Shown here: positions 36,192 to 43,811 of the stretch, piece after piece
Numbering within the stretch: position 1 is the stretch's first letter
How the letters are laid out: each line of letters begins with the position of its first letter
Origin: Cellulomonas fimi ATCC 484
Lineage (GTDB): Bacteria; Actinomycetota; Actinomycetes; Actinomycetales; Cellulomonadaceae
Direction of reading: 5' to 3'
NCBI RefSeq assembly: GCF_000212695.1
Contig: NC_015514.1
Span: 3,968,001 to 4,032,000 of the forward strand
Length of the DNA stretch: 64,000 nucleotides
Notes under the pieces: model-generated
Told to the model about the DNA's origin: nothing
The model's input: the letters and a program-made list of their open reading frames with translations, nothing else
Databases searched by the model: none
Translations under genes and position numbers: made by a program

Positions 36192-36713
36192 TCAGAGGCG
36201 CCGCGTGGTGAGCAGGAGCGCGCCGTGCACGGGGTCCTCCTCCCGGTGTCCCGTCTCGACGAACCCGACCTTCGCCAGCACACGGCGCGAGGCGACGTTC
36301 CAGTCACGGACGCCGGCCCACAACCGGGCGTACCCCGCCGACCGCGCGTGCTCCACCACGGCGGTCGCGGCCTCGGTCGCGTAGCCCTGGCCCCACGCCC
36401 GTCGCAGCAGCTCGAACGCCAGCTCCGGCTCACCGGGGCGGCCGTGCCCGCTCTCGACCAGCCCGCAGTAGCCGACGACGTCGCCGACCGCCGCGCGCTC
36501 GACCGCGAGCAGCCCCGCCGACGCGCCCGCACGGACCGCCTGCTCGAGGTCGGCGACCGTCGGCCTGCCCTGCGCGTCGATCCGGCGGTGCGCGGGGACG
36601 CGCGGGTCGCGCTCGGTCCACAGCTCGCGCTGCACGACGGCGTCCGCCACGGACCAGGGCCGCAGACCGAGCCGGGCCGTCGTCAGCAGCACGGGGGCGG
36701 TGCCGTCGGTCAC
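36192..36713 (-). CDS. GNAT acetyltransferase, RimJ/RimL-like
   Basis: 173 residues from GTG 36713, which overlaps the stop of the upstream GNAT gene (GTGA). LLTTARLGLRPWSVADAVVQ is the usual start; VGDVVGYCGLVESGHGRPGE, ELAFELLRRAWGQGYATEAA and RLWAGVRDWNVASRRVLAKV give the acetyl-CoA fold with the RRxWGQGYATEA pyrophosphate loop. It probably acetylates a ribosomal-protein-like N-terminus or small molecule; substrate unknown. The pair of GNAT genes is translationally coupled. Confidence 0.92.
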   Translation of the reverse strand: MTDGTAPVLLTTARLGLRPWSVADAVVQRELWTERDPRVPAHRRIDAQGRPTVADLEQAVRAGASAGLLAVERAAVGDVVGYCGLVESGHGRPGEPELAFELLRRAWGQGYATEAATAVVEHARSAGYARLWAGVRDWNVASRRVLAKVGFVETGHREEDPVHGALLLTTRRL

Positions 36714-37192
36714 GCCGGGGCGGGTGTCGGGCCGGCGTCCCGCGGGCGGGCGGCCGGGGTGCGGACCATCGGGACGTGCGGGATGCCGTCCTCGTCGTAG
36801 TCCTCCCCGGCGCGGACGAAGCCGTAGCGGGCGTACCACTGCTCCAGGTGCGCCTGGGCGTGCAGATGGATGTCGGCGTCAGGGCGGCACAGCGCGATGC
36901 CGTGCTCGAGGAGAGCGCCGGCGACGCCGCGGCCGCGTGCGGCGGGTGCGGTCGCGACGCGACCGATCGCGGGCGTCACGCCGTGCGCGCCGAGGACGCG
37001 GATCGTGCCGAGCAGCTCGCCGTCGTCGTGGGCCCAGACGAGCAGCGTGTCGTCCAGCAGGTCACGGCCGTCGAGCTCCGGGTACGCGCACGCCTGCTCG
37101 ACGACGAACACGTCGACGCGCAGCCGCAGCAGGGCGTAGAGCTCGGCGGCGGTGACGTCGGCGGGCGTGCGGGTCTCGACGGTCAGCGGCAT
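36710..37192 (-). CDS. GNAT acetyltransferase, ElaA-like
   Basis: 160 residues from ATG 37192. ElaA hallmarks: ELYALLRLRVDVFVVEQACA, YPELDGRDLLDDTLLVWAHD, IGRVATAPAARGRGVAGALL and the C-terminal EQWYARYGFVRAGEDYDEDG with IPHVPM. These are small single-domain acetyltransferases of unknown substrate. First of two coupled GNAT genes. Confidence 0.93.
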   Translation of the reverse strand: MPLTVETRTPADVTAAELYALLRLRVDVFVVEQACAYPELDGRDLLDDTLLVWAHDDGELLGTIRVLGAHGVTPAIGRVATAPAARGRGVAGALLEHGIALCRPDADIHLHAQAHLEQWYARYGFVRAGEDYDEDGIPHVPMVRTPAARPRDAGPTPAPA

Positions 37193-37262
37193 CGGGCCAG
37201 CGTAGGGGGGCGCCCGCGTGCGGTCGTCGGACGGAGGCGTCGGGCGTCTGTGACGCGCCGCG

Positions 37263-37481
37263 TCAGGCGTCCGACGACGGGCGCTCGACCAGGTAGGGGC
37301 GCCCGTCGGGCCCGGTGACGCGCTCGAACGTCTGCCGGATCTGCGTCTCGCGCTGCCGCTCGTCCTCGGTGACCCCGCGCCCCCGCCCCTCCGGGTCGGC
37401 GACGGACGGCGGCCCGACGAACCGCAGGAAGAACAGGGTCACGTGGTTGTTCAGCGCGTCGAACCGGTCGGCGAAGCCCAT
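37263..37481 (-). CDS. Small hypothetical protein
   Basis: 72 residues from ATG 37481 behind a strong GGAGGAAGG. Sequence pieces are MGFADRFDALNNHVTLFFLR and VTEDERQRETQIRQTFERVT, with C-terminal PDGRPYLVERPSSDA. No membrane helix and no known domain. It is divergent from the OhrR/MarR regulator, and two palindromes lie between the starts, so it may be regulated by it. Confidence 0.75.
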   Translation of the reverse strand: MGFADRFDALNNHVTLFFLRFVGPPSVADPEGRGRGVTEDERQRETQIRQTFERVTGPDGRPYLVERPSSDA

Positions 37482-37503
37482 CGCGACCTTCCTCCGTGGA
37501 CCG

Positions 37504-37520
37504 GTCCGTCCGGGACGGAC
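37504..37520. promoter_or_regulatory. Palindrome upstream of small hypothetical gene
   Basis: GTCCGTCC-G-GGACGGAC, perfect 8-bp arms with a 1-base centre, 22 bases upstream of the 37481 start and just ahead of its ribosome site. It could be an operator or, if transcribed, a leader hairpin. Confidence 0.5.
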
Positions 37521-37540
37521 ATTCCTTCGTGGACAGATGA

Positions 37541-37552
37541 TTCGTGCACGAA
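37541..37552. promoter_or_regulatory. OhrR/MarR-type operator
   Basis: TTCGTGCACGAA, a perfect 12-bp palindrome 20 bases ahead of the regulator start, between a plausible -35 and the -10-like TACCAT (37555-37560). Another TTCGTG half-site lies at 37526-37531. Confidence 0.6.
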
Positions 37553-37571
37553 ATTACCATAGGCTGCCGGC

Positions 37572-38069
37572 ATGGCGACCCCCGCAGCCACGGCCCCCGC
37601 GCCCGAGACCGGCACCCACGACCCCCTCGCGGTCGAGGCCCAGCTGTGCCTCGCCACCTCCGCCGCCGCCCGCGCGCTCGTCGGCCTCTACCGCTCGCTG
37701 CTCGACCCCCTCGGGCTCACGCACCCGCAGTACCTCGCGATGCTCGCGCTGTGGCAGCACGGCGACCTGTCGCTCAAGGAGCTCGCGACGGTCCTGCAGC
37801 TCGACGCCGCGACCACGTCTCCCCTGGTCAGGCGCCTCGAGATGCTCGGACTCGTGACCAGGCGGCGGTCGAGCACCGACGAGCGGCTGCTCGTCATCGC
37901 ACTCACCGACGACGGCCGGGCGATGCGCGCCGACGCCGTCGGGATCCCCGCGGCCATGGTCGACCGGCTCGGCCTGTCCCGGGAGACGCTCGACGAGATC
38001 CGGTCGGGCGTGGAGACACTCCTCGACGCGTGCCGCCGTGCGACTCAGGAGGCCGGCCGCGCCTCGTGA
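37572..38069 (+). CDS. MarR family regulator, OhrR-like
   Basis: 165 residues from ATG 37572. VEAQLCLATSAAARALVGLY places a cysteine where OhrR proteins carry their peroxide-sensing Cys; PLGLTHPQYLAMLALWQHGD, LKELATVLQLDAATTSPLVR and RLEMLGLVTRRRSSTDERLL form the winged helix and wing. OhrR represses organic peroxide defence until its Cys is oxidised. No ohr gene is next to it; the divergent gene is a small unknown protein. A TTCGTGCACGAA palindrome in its promoter suggests autoregulation. Its 3' end overlaps the convergent gene by 25 bases. Confidence 0.88.
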   Translation: MATPAATAPAPETGTHDPLAVEAQLCLATSAAARALVGLYRSLLDPLGLTHPQYLAMLALWQHGDLSLKELATVLQLDAATTSPLVRRLEMLGLVTRRRSSTDERLLVIALTDDGRAMRADAVGIPAAMVDRLGLSRETLDEIRSGVETLLDACRRATQEAGRAS

Positions 38070-38485
38070 CCCGGGCGGCCGTGCGTGCGGTTGCGCTCCT
38101 TGAGCTCCGACTCGTAGACGTGCCGGCGGCCGTCCATGAGCCGGTCACGCAGCCGCCGCTCGGCGTCGGCGAACGTCCGGTAGTAGCCGTCGTCGAAGTC
38201 CTCGACGACCTGGAACGTCCACCGGCCCTCGAGCACGTTGCGTCCGACGACCTCGGCGCGCAGCTCGTCGGCGAGGTCCGGGTGCCCGGCGTCCGCGAGG
38301 CGGTCCAGGGCGTCGGCGAGCTCGGCGTCGGCGCGGCCGACGAGGCGGTGGAACGCGTAGAGCATCCCGCGCGCGTGCTCGATGACCTCGAACGCGGCGG
38401 TCACGCCCCCGACGGCCTCGACGACGGCGTCGCTGACGCCGTCGGGCGGGCGGTGGGCGGGGTCGGGTCGGTCCTCGGTCGTCAT
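38045..38485 (-). CDS. Conserved actinobacterial hypothetical protein
   Basis: 146 residues from ATG 38485. Helical, soluble: EVIEHARGMLYAFHRLVGRA, LADAGHPDLADELRAEVVGR, NVLEGRWTFQVVEDFDDGYY, RRHVYESELKERNRTHGRPG. The WTFQVVEDFDDGYY and KERNRTHGRPGHEA parts are strongly conserved-looking, but I know no function. It overlaps the 3' end of the convergent MarR gene by 25 bases and is divergent from the toxin-like gene, with a tandem repeat between. Confidence 0.82.
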   Translation of the reverse strand: MTTEDRPDPAHRPPDGVSDAVVEAVGGVTAAFEVIEHARGMLYAFHRLVGRADAELADALDRLADAGHPDLADELRAEVVGRNVLEGRWTFQVVEDFDDGYYRTFADAERRLRDRLMDGRRHVYESELKERNRTHGRPGHEARPAS

Positions 38486-38611
38486 CGCCCCATCGTCGGT
38501 GCGCCCGGCCGACGGCGCGCGCCGAGCGCGACGCACCTCCCGGGAGCGCTCCGGCGGCGGACCGGCGCGGACTGCGGGACGCTCGGCTCGTGGGCGGCGC
38601 GGCCGCCGCAC

Positions 38612-38737
38612 GGCCGGACGGCACAGGCCGGACGGCACAGGCCGGACGGCACAGGCCGGACGGCACAGGCCGGACGGCACAGGCCGGACGGCACAGGCCG
38701 GACGGCACAGGCCGGATGGCACAGGCCGGATGGCACA
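38612..38737 (+). repeat. 14-bp tandem repeat, nine copies
   Basis: Unit GGCCGGACGGCACA repeated head to tail nine times without gaps; copies 1-7 are identical and copies 8-9 share one C-to-T change (GGATGG). It fills half of the intergenic region between a divergent hypothetical gene and the toxin-like gene, ending 21 bases before the latter's GTG. Unit length is not a multiple of three and the region is not coding. Identical units suggest recent slippage or variable copy number. Confidence 0.95.
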
Positions 38738-38758
38738 AGGGACACCCAGGGGGCGCAC

Positions 38759-39736
38759 GTGACCTTCGACGAGCTCGCCACGGACGGCGCGACCCGGTCA
38801 CGCCCGCGGGTCCCGAGCGTCCCGTCGACGGCTGCACCCGGCACGGTCGCGGTCCCGCCGGGTCCGCCCTCGGCTCTGAGCGCGTGGCGGGTGCAGCACC
38901 TGCAACGCACGCTCGGGAACCGCTCGACCACGGCTCTGATCCGCGACGGCGGCACGGTCGCCGTGCAGCGGGCCAAGCCGAACCAGGGGGCACGGTCGGG
39001 GCAGGTCGTGCTGCCTGGACGCTCCAAGCGGCAGCGCCAGGCCGAGCAGGACGAGCTGGACCTGATGGAGCAGGCGAACGTCGACGCGGAGGCCCAGCAC
39101 GACGAGGACGAGGCGGACCCGACCGTCAACCCGTTCGGCGTCCTCGCGGACGAGGAGGCCGAGGGCGCGGCCGCCGAGCAGCCGGGCGAGGCCGTCGACC
39201 AGCCGACCGCACCCGTCCAGCCCCCCGCACCCGTGCGGCCGACCCTCGCCGAGCTCCGCGCGGACACGAGCACGGCGGCACTGCGCAGTCGTCTCGAGCC
39301 GTACTACGGGGTGGAGAAGGCCGGGCACATGAGCCGGGTCCTGCGGATCGGCAAGACCCCGGTGTCCACCATCGAGGAGCTCGAGAGCGCTGCCGCCCGG
39401 AGCGCCCGTGACCTGGCGAACCGGAACGAGACCCCCGCACCGAGCTCGTCGCGCGGGGGTTCGCTCAACGTCCGCACGGGCAAGCCGGTCCCGGGGCTCA
39501 CCAAGGGCAAGGGCGACGGGTTCCGGGCCGGCGTCGGTGCCGCGTGGCACGTGCACTACGACCACGTGAAGTACGGCAGCGACGCGGCGACCCGCGTCAA
39601 CTTCCCCGGGCGGGACGTCGCGACGATCGAGGCGGCCGTCGCGGCGGCCCTGGCCCGCACCACGGATCGGACCGGCTACGAGGCCTGCCGGGTGTGGATG
39701 AACGCGAACCTCGGCACCGCGCTCCCCGTGGTGTAG
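38759..39736 (+). CDS. Toxin-like / eCIS-associated protein with unknown C-terminal domain
   Basis: 325 residues from GTG 38759. After a disordered start, residues 43-71 read WRVQHLQRTLGNRSTTALIR ... VAVQR, the LQRxxGNxxxxxL...VQR segment that precedes DUF4157 or toxin domains in actinobacterial contractile-injection cargo and polymorphic toxins. A charged, disordered middle (about 85-165) contains acidic runs. Residues about 165-225 are helical, and about 232-325 form a globular C-terminal domain with GKGDGFRAGVGAAWHVHYDH, KYGSDAATRVNFPGRD and CRVWMNANLGT. The HxHxxH at 264-269 could bind metal. No secretion signal and no obvious immunity gene follow. Function is inference from layout. Confidence 0.72.
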   Translation: MTFDELATDGATRSRPRVPSVPSTAAPGTVAVPPGPPSALSAWRVQHLQRTLGNRSTTALIRDGGTVAVQRAKPNQGARSGQVVLPGRSKRQRQAEQDELDLMEQANVDAEAQHDEDEADPTVNPFGVLADEEAEGAAAEQPGEAVDQPTAPVQPPAPVRPTLAELRADTSTAALRSRLEPYYGVEKAGHMSRVLRIGKTPVSTIEELESAAARSARDLANRNETPAPSSSRGGSLNVRTGKPVPGLTKGKGDGFRAGVGAAWHVHYDHVKYGSDAATRVNFPGRDVATIEAAVAAALARTTDRTGYEACRVWMNANLGTALPVV

Positions 39737-39747
39737 GCCGGTCGACG

Positions 39748-40236
39748 TCAGCCCTCGGCGAGGATCGCGTCCGCCTGCCCGAGGGCGCCGGTCATGCCCT
39801 CGACCATGCCCATGGCGACGACCTCCTCCATCTGCTGGAGGCTGTCGAACCGGGTCGTGACCGTCATCCGGGTGCCGGCGTCGGTGCCGGTGAGGGTGAC
39901 GCGGCCGTGGATGACGGGGCTGTCGGGCTGCGGGCTGCCGGTGTCGTCGGCGAAGCCGTCGTCGAACTCCAGGCCGTCGACGGGCGTGATGCTGACGAAG
40001 CGCCACCAGCCGTGCGCCTTCTCGCCCTCGGGGCCGGTCATGAAGTAGCGCGCCTCGCCGCCGGGGACGAAGTCGTGGTCGGTGAACGTGGCGGGCCACG
40101 TCGGCGGGCCCCACCACCGCTCGAGCTTGCGCGGGTCGGCCCACAGCTCCCACACCTTCTCGGGCGGGGCGGTGAACTCGTTGACGATCTCGAGCGTGAG
40201 GGCGCCCGGGTCCTTGCGGGTGTCGACGACGGTCAT
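39748..40236 (-). CDS. SRPBCC/AHSA1-like protein
   Basis: 162 residues from ATG 40236, overlapping the ArsR stop by four bases. START-fold motifs: VNEFTAPPEKVWELWADPRK, LERWWGPPTWPATFTDHDFV, GGEARYFMTGPEGEKAHGWW and the C-terminal helix QQMEEVVAMGMVEGMTGALG. Such AHSA1-domain proteins bind hydrophobic ligands and are often paired with an ArsR repressor. Ligand unknown. Confidence 0.94.
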   Translation of the reverse strand: MTVVDTRKDPGALTLEIVNEFTAPPEKVWELWADPRKLERWWGPPTWPATFTDHDFVPGGEARYFMTGPEGEKAHGWWRFVSITPVDGLEFDDGFADDTGSPQPDSPVIHGRVTLTGTDAGTRMTVTTRFDSLQQMEEVVAMGMVEGMTGALGQADAILAEG

Positions 40237-40559
40237 GTCGGGTCTCCTTCGTCCAGCAGGGCGTGCATGCGGTCGAGGCGTCCGCGCCAGACGTCCTCGT
40301 AGGCGTCGAGGAGGCGGGCCGCGGCCCGGACCGCCTCGACGTTGCCGCGCACGAGCCGTTCGCGGCCGTGCGTGTGCTTGGTGACGAGTGCGGCGCGTTC
40401 GAGCACCGCGACGTGCTTCTGGACGGCGGCGAAGGTCATGTCGTACCGCCGGGCCAGGGCGGACACCGACTCCTGCTCGTGCAGGACGCGCCGGACGATG
40501 TCGCGGCGTGTGCGGTCGGCCAGGGCGGCGAAGACCCGGTCGACGTGGTCGGCATCCAT
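40233..40559 (-). CDS. ArsR family regulator
   Basis: 108 residues from ATG 40559, with ATG 40571 inside the operator as alternative start. HTH motifs: DRVFAALADRTRRDIVRRVL, VSALARRYDMTFAAVQKHVA, VLERAALVTKHTHGRERLVR. No cysteine metal site, so it belongs to the non-metal group paired with SRPBCC proteins. It is the first gene of the pair and has a perfect palindrome at its start, so it is probably autorepressed. Confidence 0.94.
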   Translation of the reverse strand: MDADHVDRVFAALADRTRRDIVRRVLHEQESVSALARRYDMTFAAVQKHVAVLERAALVTKHTHGRERLVRGNVEAVRAAARLLDAYEDVWRGRLDRMHALLDEGDPT

Positions 40560-40562
40560 TCC

Positions 40563-40580
40563 TACAACCATGTGGTTGTA
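40563..40580. promoter_or_regulatory. ArsR operator palindrome at start codon
   Basis: TACAACCA-TG-TGGTTGTA, perfect 8-bp arms with a 2-base centre. It overlaps the upstream ATG (40571) and lies just ahead of ATG 40559, positioned to block transcription start of the arsR-SRPBCC pair. Confidence 0.75.
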
Positions 40581-40686
40581 CGTTACGCCGCTGCGGGTGA
40601 ACTCGCAACGGTCGAGCCGGGGCGAACCGGACAGCGGTCGGCCGTCCAGGTGCGGGTCGTCGTCGCCCGTGGCTACCGTCGGTCGC

Positions 40687-41877
40687 ATGGGGGTGGACAC
40701 CGAGGACGCGCGGCTCGCGGCCCTGCACGGGCTCGACATGCTCGACACCCCGCCCGAGGAGCGCTTCGACCGCGTCGTGCGGCTCGCGCAGCAGCTCTTC
40801 GGCGTCCCCACCGCGTTCGTGTCGCTCGTCGACCGCGACCGGCTGTTCTACAAGGCCAAGGTCGGCCTGGAGCAGCAGGAGGCGCCGCGCGACACCTCGT
40901 TCTGCCGGCTCACCATCGAGCAGCCCGAGACGTTCGTCGTCGAGGACGCCACGCGCGACCCCCGGTTCGACACCAACCCGTGGGTCGTCGACGACCCGCG
41001 CCTGCGTTTCTACGCCGGGCACCCGCTCGTCGCCCCCGGCGGCCACCGCGTCGGGACCCTGTGCCTCATGGACGTGCAGCCCCGCGAGTTCGGCGCGCAG
41101 GACGCCGTGCTGCTGCGCGACCTCGCGTCGTGGGTCGAGCAGGAGCTCGTCGTCGACGACGACCTCCAGCGTGCCGCCCAGGTGCAGGCCGGCCTCCTGC
41201 CCCGCACCGTGCCCGTCGTCCCCGGGTACGACGTCGCGGGCGCGTGCCTGCCCGCGCGCGGCGTCGGTGGCGACTTCTTCGACTGGGCACCCACCGACGG
41301 CGGGCTCACGCTCACCCTCGCCGACGTCATGGGCAAGGGCGGCGGCGCCGCGATCATCGCCGCGACCGTGCGCGCCGTGCTGCGCGCCGCGTCCCGCCGC
41401 GGCACCGTCGCCGAGGCCGTCGCGACCGCCGAGGAGAGCCTCGCACTCGACCTGTCGGGCACGTCGATGTTCGCGACCGCGTTCCACGCCCACCTCGACG
41501 CACCGACCGGACGCGTGCACTACGTCGACGCCGGGCACGGCCTGTCCGTCGTCGTGCGCGCCGACGGCCGCACCACCCGCCTGGAGCCCGGCGGCGCACC
41601 CCTCGGCTTCGCCGCCGCGCTCGACCCCGACGCACCACCACCCGTCCGGGACGCCCCCCACGTCGACCTCGCCCCCGGCGACCTGCTCGTCGCGTTCAGC
41701 GACGGCGTGCTCGACGTGCTCGACGGCACGCTCGCCTCCGTCGACGAGGTCGCGCACCGCCTCACCGGGGCGAGCAGCGCGTCCGACGCCGTCGACCGGG
41801 TCCTCGCGCTCGCGCGCGGCGCCGCCGACCGCCCCGACGACCTCACCGTCGTCGCCGTCCACCGCGAGCAGCCGTGA
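40687..41877 (+). CDS. GAF-PP2C (SpoIIE/RsbU-type) serine phosphatase
   Basis: 396 residues from ATG 40687. The N-terminal GAF domain (about 5-160) has LDMLDTPPEERFDRVVRLAQ, VSLVDRDRLFYKAKVGLEQQ and AGHPLVAPGGHRVGTLCLMD. The C-terminal PP2C domain (about 170-396) has RAAQVQAGLLPRTVPVVPGY, GVGGDFFDWAPTDGGLTLTL, ADVMGKGGGAAIIAATVRAV and LLVAFSDGVLDVLDG, with the metal Asp residues present. RsbU-like phosphatases dephosphorylate STAS proteins; a STAS gene lies two genes downstream. Its stop overlaps the glycosyltransferase GTG, coupling the two. Confidence 0.94.
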   Translation: MGVDTEDARLAALHGLDMLDTPPEERFDRVVRLAQQLFGVPTAFVSLVDRDRLFYKAKVGLEQQEAPRDTSFCRLTIEQPETFVVEDATRDPRFDTNPWVVDDPRLRFYAGHPLVAPGGHRVGTLCLMDVQPREFGAQDAVLLRDLASWVEQELVVDDDLQRAAQVQAGLLPRTVPVVPGYDVAGACLPARGVGGDFFDWAPTDGGLTLTLADVMGKGGGAAIIAATVRAVLRAASRRGTVAEAVATAEESLALDLSGTSMFATAFHAHLDAPTGRVHYVDAGHGLSVVVRADGRTTRLEPGGAPLGFAAALDPDAPPPVRDAPHVDLAPGDLLVAFSDGVLDVLDGTLASVDEVAHRLTGASSASDAVDRVLALARGAADRPDDLTVVAVHREQP

Positions 41878-43811
41878 GCCGCCTCCTGGTGCTGCGCGCC
41901 GTGGTCGCGCTCACCGTCCTGCTGGGGTTCAACTACGTCGTCTGGCGGTGGCTCGAGTCCGTCAACTGGTCGGCGTGGTGGATCGCCGTGCCGCTCGTCA
42001 TCGCCGAGACGTACAGCTTCGTCGACGTCACCCTGTTCGGGGTGACGATGTGGCGCGCCAAGCCGCGACCCACCCCCGCCGCGCCCCCGACCGACCTCAC
42101 CGTCGACGTGTTCGTCACCACCTACGACGAACCGCTCGACCTCGTGATGCGCACCGCCGTCGCCGCCCGGGACATCACCTACCCGCACCGCACCTGGGTC
42201 CTCGACGACGGCGCCCGCCCCGCGCTCGCCGCCGCCGCGCACGACGCCGGCGTCGGCTACCTCGTCCGCACCGACGACTGGCAGGACCGCCCCCGGCACG
42301 CCAAGGCGGGCAACCTGAACAACGCCCTGTTCCAGACGGACGGCGAGTTCCTCGTCGTGCTCGACGCCGACCAGATCCCCGACCCCGCGCTGCTCGACCG
42401 CACCCTCGGCCACTTCACCGACCCGCAGGTGGCGCTCGTGCAGACGCCGCAGTGGTTCACGAACGTCCCCGACGCCGACCCGCTCGGCAGCCAGGCGCCC
42501 CTGTTCTACGGGCCCATCCAGCAGGGCAAGGACGGCTGGAACGCCGCGTTCTTCTGCGGCTCCAACGCGATCCTGCGCCGCGACGCGCTCATGCAGCTCG
42601 GCCTCGTCGGGTACGTGCGCGCCACCGAGCAGGCCGTGCGCGACGCGCTGCGGACCTCCCGGTCGGTGCTCGCGCGCGCCCGCCGCAGGGCCGAGGACCC
42701 GCGCGTCGCCACCGCGCTCGACGAGGTCGCCGTCGCCGCGCGCACGTCGCTCTCCGAGCTGGACGCCGGGCAGCCCCTCGCCGACGTCACCTACGGCTTC
42801 CAGCGGCGCGTCGACGAGGTCTCCGCGGGCGTGGTCGACACCGACCTGGCCGCGATCCGCGCCGACCTCGACGCGCTCGGTGCGTGGCCCATCGACACCG
42901 ACACCGAGCTCGGGACGCCCGTCGTCGACGACACCGCGCTCGGCCAGCTCGCCGACCGCGAGTTCTCCCCGGTGCACGCGCTCGCGTCGGTGCAGGCCCT
43001 CGTGCGCGCCGTCGACGTCGACCGGGCCGCCGAGGCGCAGCCCGTCATGCCCGTCGCGACCCTGTCCGTGACCGAGGACATGGCGACCGCGATGCGGCTG
43101 CACGCGCTCGGCTGGCGGACCGTCTACCACCACGAGGTGCTCGCGCACGGCCTCGCGCCCGAGGACCTCGGCACGATGATCACGCAGCGCCTGCGGTGGG
43201 CGCAGGGCACCATGCAGGTCTTCCTGCAGGAGAACCCGCTCACGGTCCGCGGCCTGCGCGTCGGCCAGCGGCTCATGTACTTCGCGACGATGTGGAGCTA
43301 CCTGTCGGGGTTCACGGCCGTCGTGTACCTCGCCGCGCCCGTCATCTTCCTGTGCTTCGGCGTCCTGCCCGTCACCGCCTGGACCTGGGACTTCTTCGCG
43401 CGGTTCCTGCCGTTCCAGATCGCGAGCCAGGTGCTGTTCCTCGTCGCCGCGCGCGGCCTGCGCACCTGGCGCGGGCAGCAGTACAGCCTCGCCCTGTTCC
43501 CCGTGTGGATCGAGGCGACCTGGACCGCCGCCGCCAACGTCTGGTTCGGACGACCCCTCGGGTTCGCCGTCACCCCGAAGGTGCGGCAGGACGGCGGCGG
43601 GTCGTGGCGGCTCGTCGTGCCGCAGCTCACCGCGATGGCGGTGCTCGTCGTCGCCGCCGTCGTCGGCATCGTCCGGTGGGGGCTCGGCTACGCCCCGTGG
43701 GTCGGCACGTCCGTCAACCTGCTGTGGGTGGCGTACGACCTCGTCGTGCTCAGCGTGATCGTGCAGGCGCTCCGGTACCGCGGGTACGCGGGCGCGGAGA
43801 GGATGGACTGA
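41874..43811 (+). CDS. Cellulose-synthase-like family 2 glycosyltransferase
   Basis: 645 residues from GTG 41874. Two N-terminal membrane helices, a cytoplasmic GT2 domain with VLDDGARP (DD at 111-112), AKAGNLNNAL, VVLDADQIPD (DxD at 164-166), FFCGSNAILRR, SVTEDMATAM (TED 400-402) and QRLRWAQGTMQ (QxxRW 438-442), then four or more C-terminal helices. This is the processive beta-glycan synthase pattern of BcsA. An insert of about 150 residues (about 245-395), helical and acidic, separates FFCGSN from TED, where BcsA has a short link. No PilZ domain. It sits between a PP2C phosphatase and a STAS protein. Product unknown; possibly an exopolysaccharide. Confidence 0.93.
   Translation: MSRLLVLRAVVALTVLLGFNYVVWRWLESVNWSAWWIAVPLVIAETYSFVDVTLFGVTMWRAKPRPTPAAPPTDLTVDVFVTTYDEPLDLVMRTAVAARDITYPHRTWVLDDGARPALAAAAHDAGVGYLVRTDDWQDRPRHAKAGNLNNALFQTDGEFLVVLDADQIPDPALLDRTLGHFTDPQVALVQTPQWFTNVPDADPLGSQAPLFYGPIQQGKDGWNAAFFCGSNAILRRDALMQLGLVGYVRATEQAVRDALRTSRSVLARARRRAEDPRVATALDEVAVAARTSLSELDAGQPLADVTYGFQRRVDEVSAGVVDTDLAAIRADLDALGAWPIDTDTELGTPVVDDTALGQLADREFSPVHALASVQALVRAVDVDRAAEAQPVMPVATLSVTEDMATAMRLHALGWRTVYHHEVLAHGLAPEDLGTMITQRLRWAQGTMQVFLQENPLTVRGLRVGQRLMYFATMWSYLSGFTAVVYLAAPVIFLCFGVLPVTAWTWDFFARFLPFQIASQVLFLVAARGLRTWRGQQYSLALFPVWIEATWTAAANVWFGRPLGFAVTPKVRQDGGGSWRLVVPQLTAMAVLVVAAVVGIVRWGLGYAPWVGTSVNLLWVAYDLVVLSVIVQALRYRGYAGAERMD

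Noticed and set aside
38612..38737. Tandem repeat as a CRISPR array
   Set aside because: 14-bp units are contiguous with no spacers and no cas genes are present.
38590..38758. Upstream extension of the toxin-like protein through the 14-bp repeats
   Set aside because: The open frames through the repeat give monotonous Arg/Thr/Gly/His sequence in all frames and the unit is not a multiple of three; GTG 38759 gives the normal protein.
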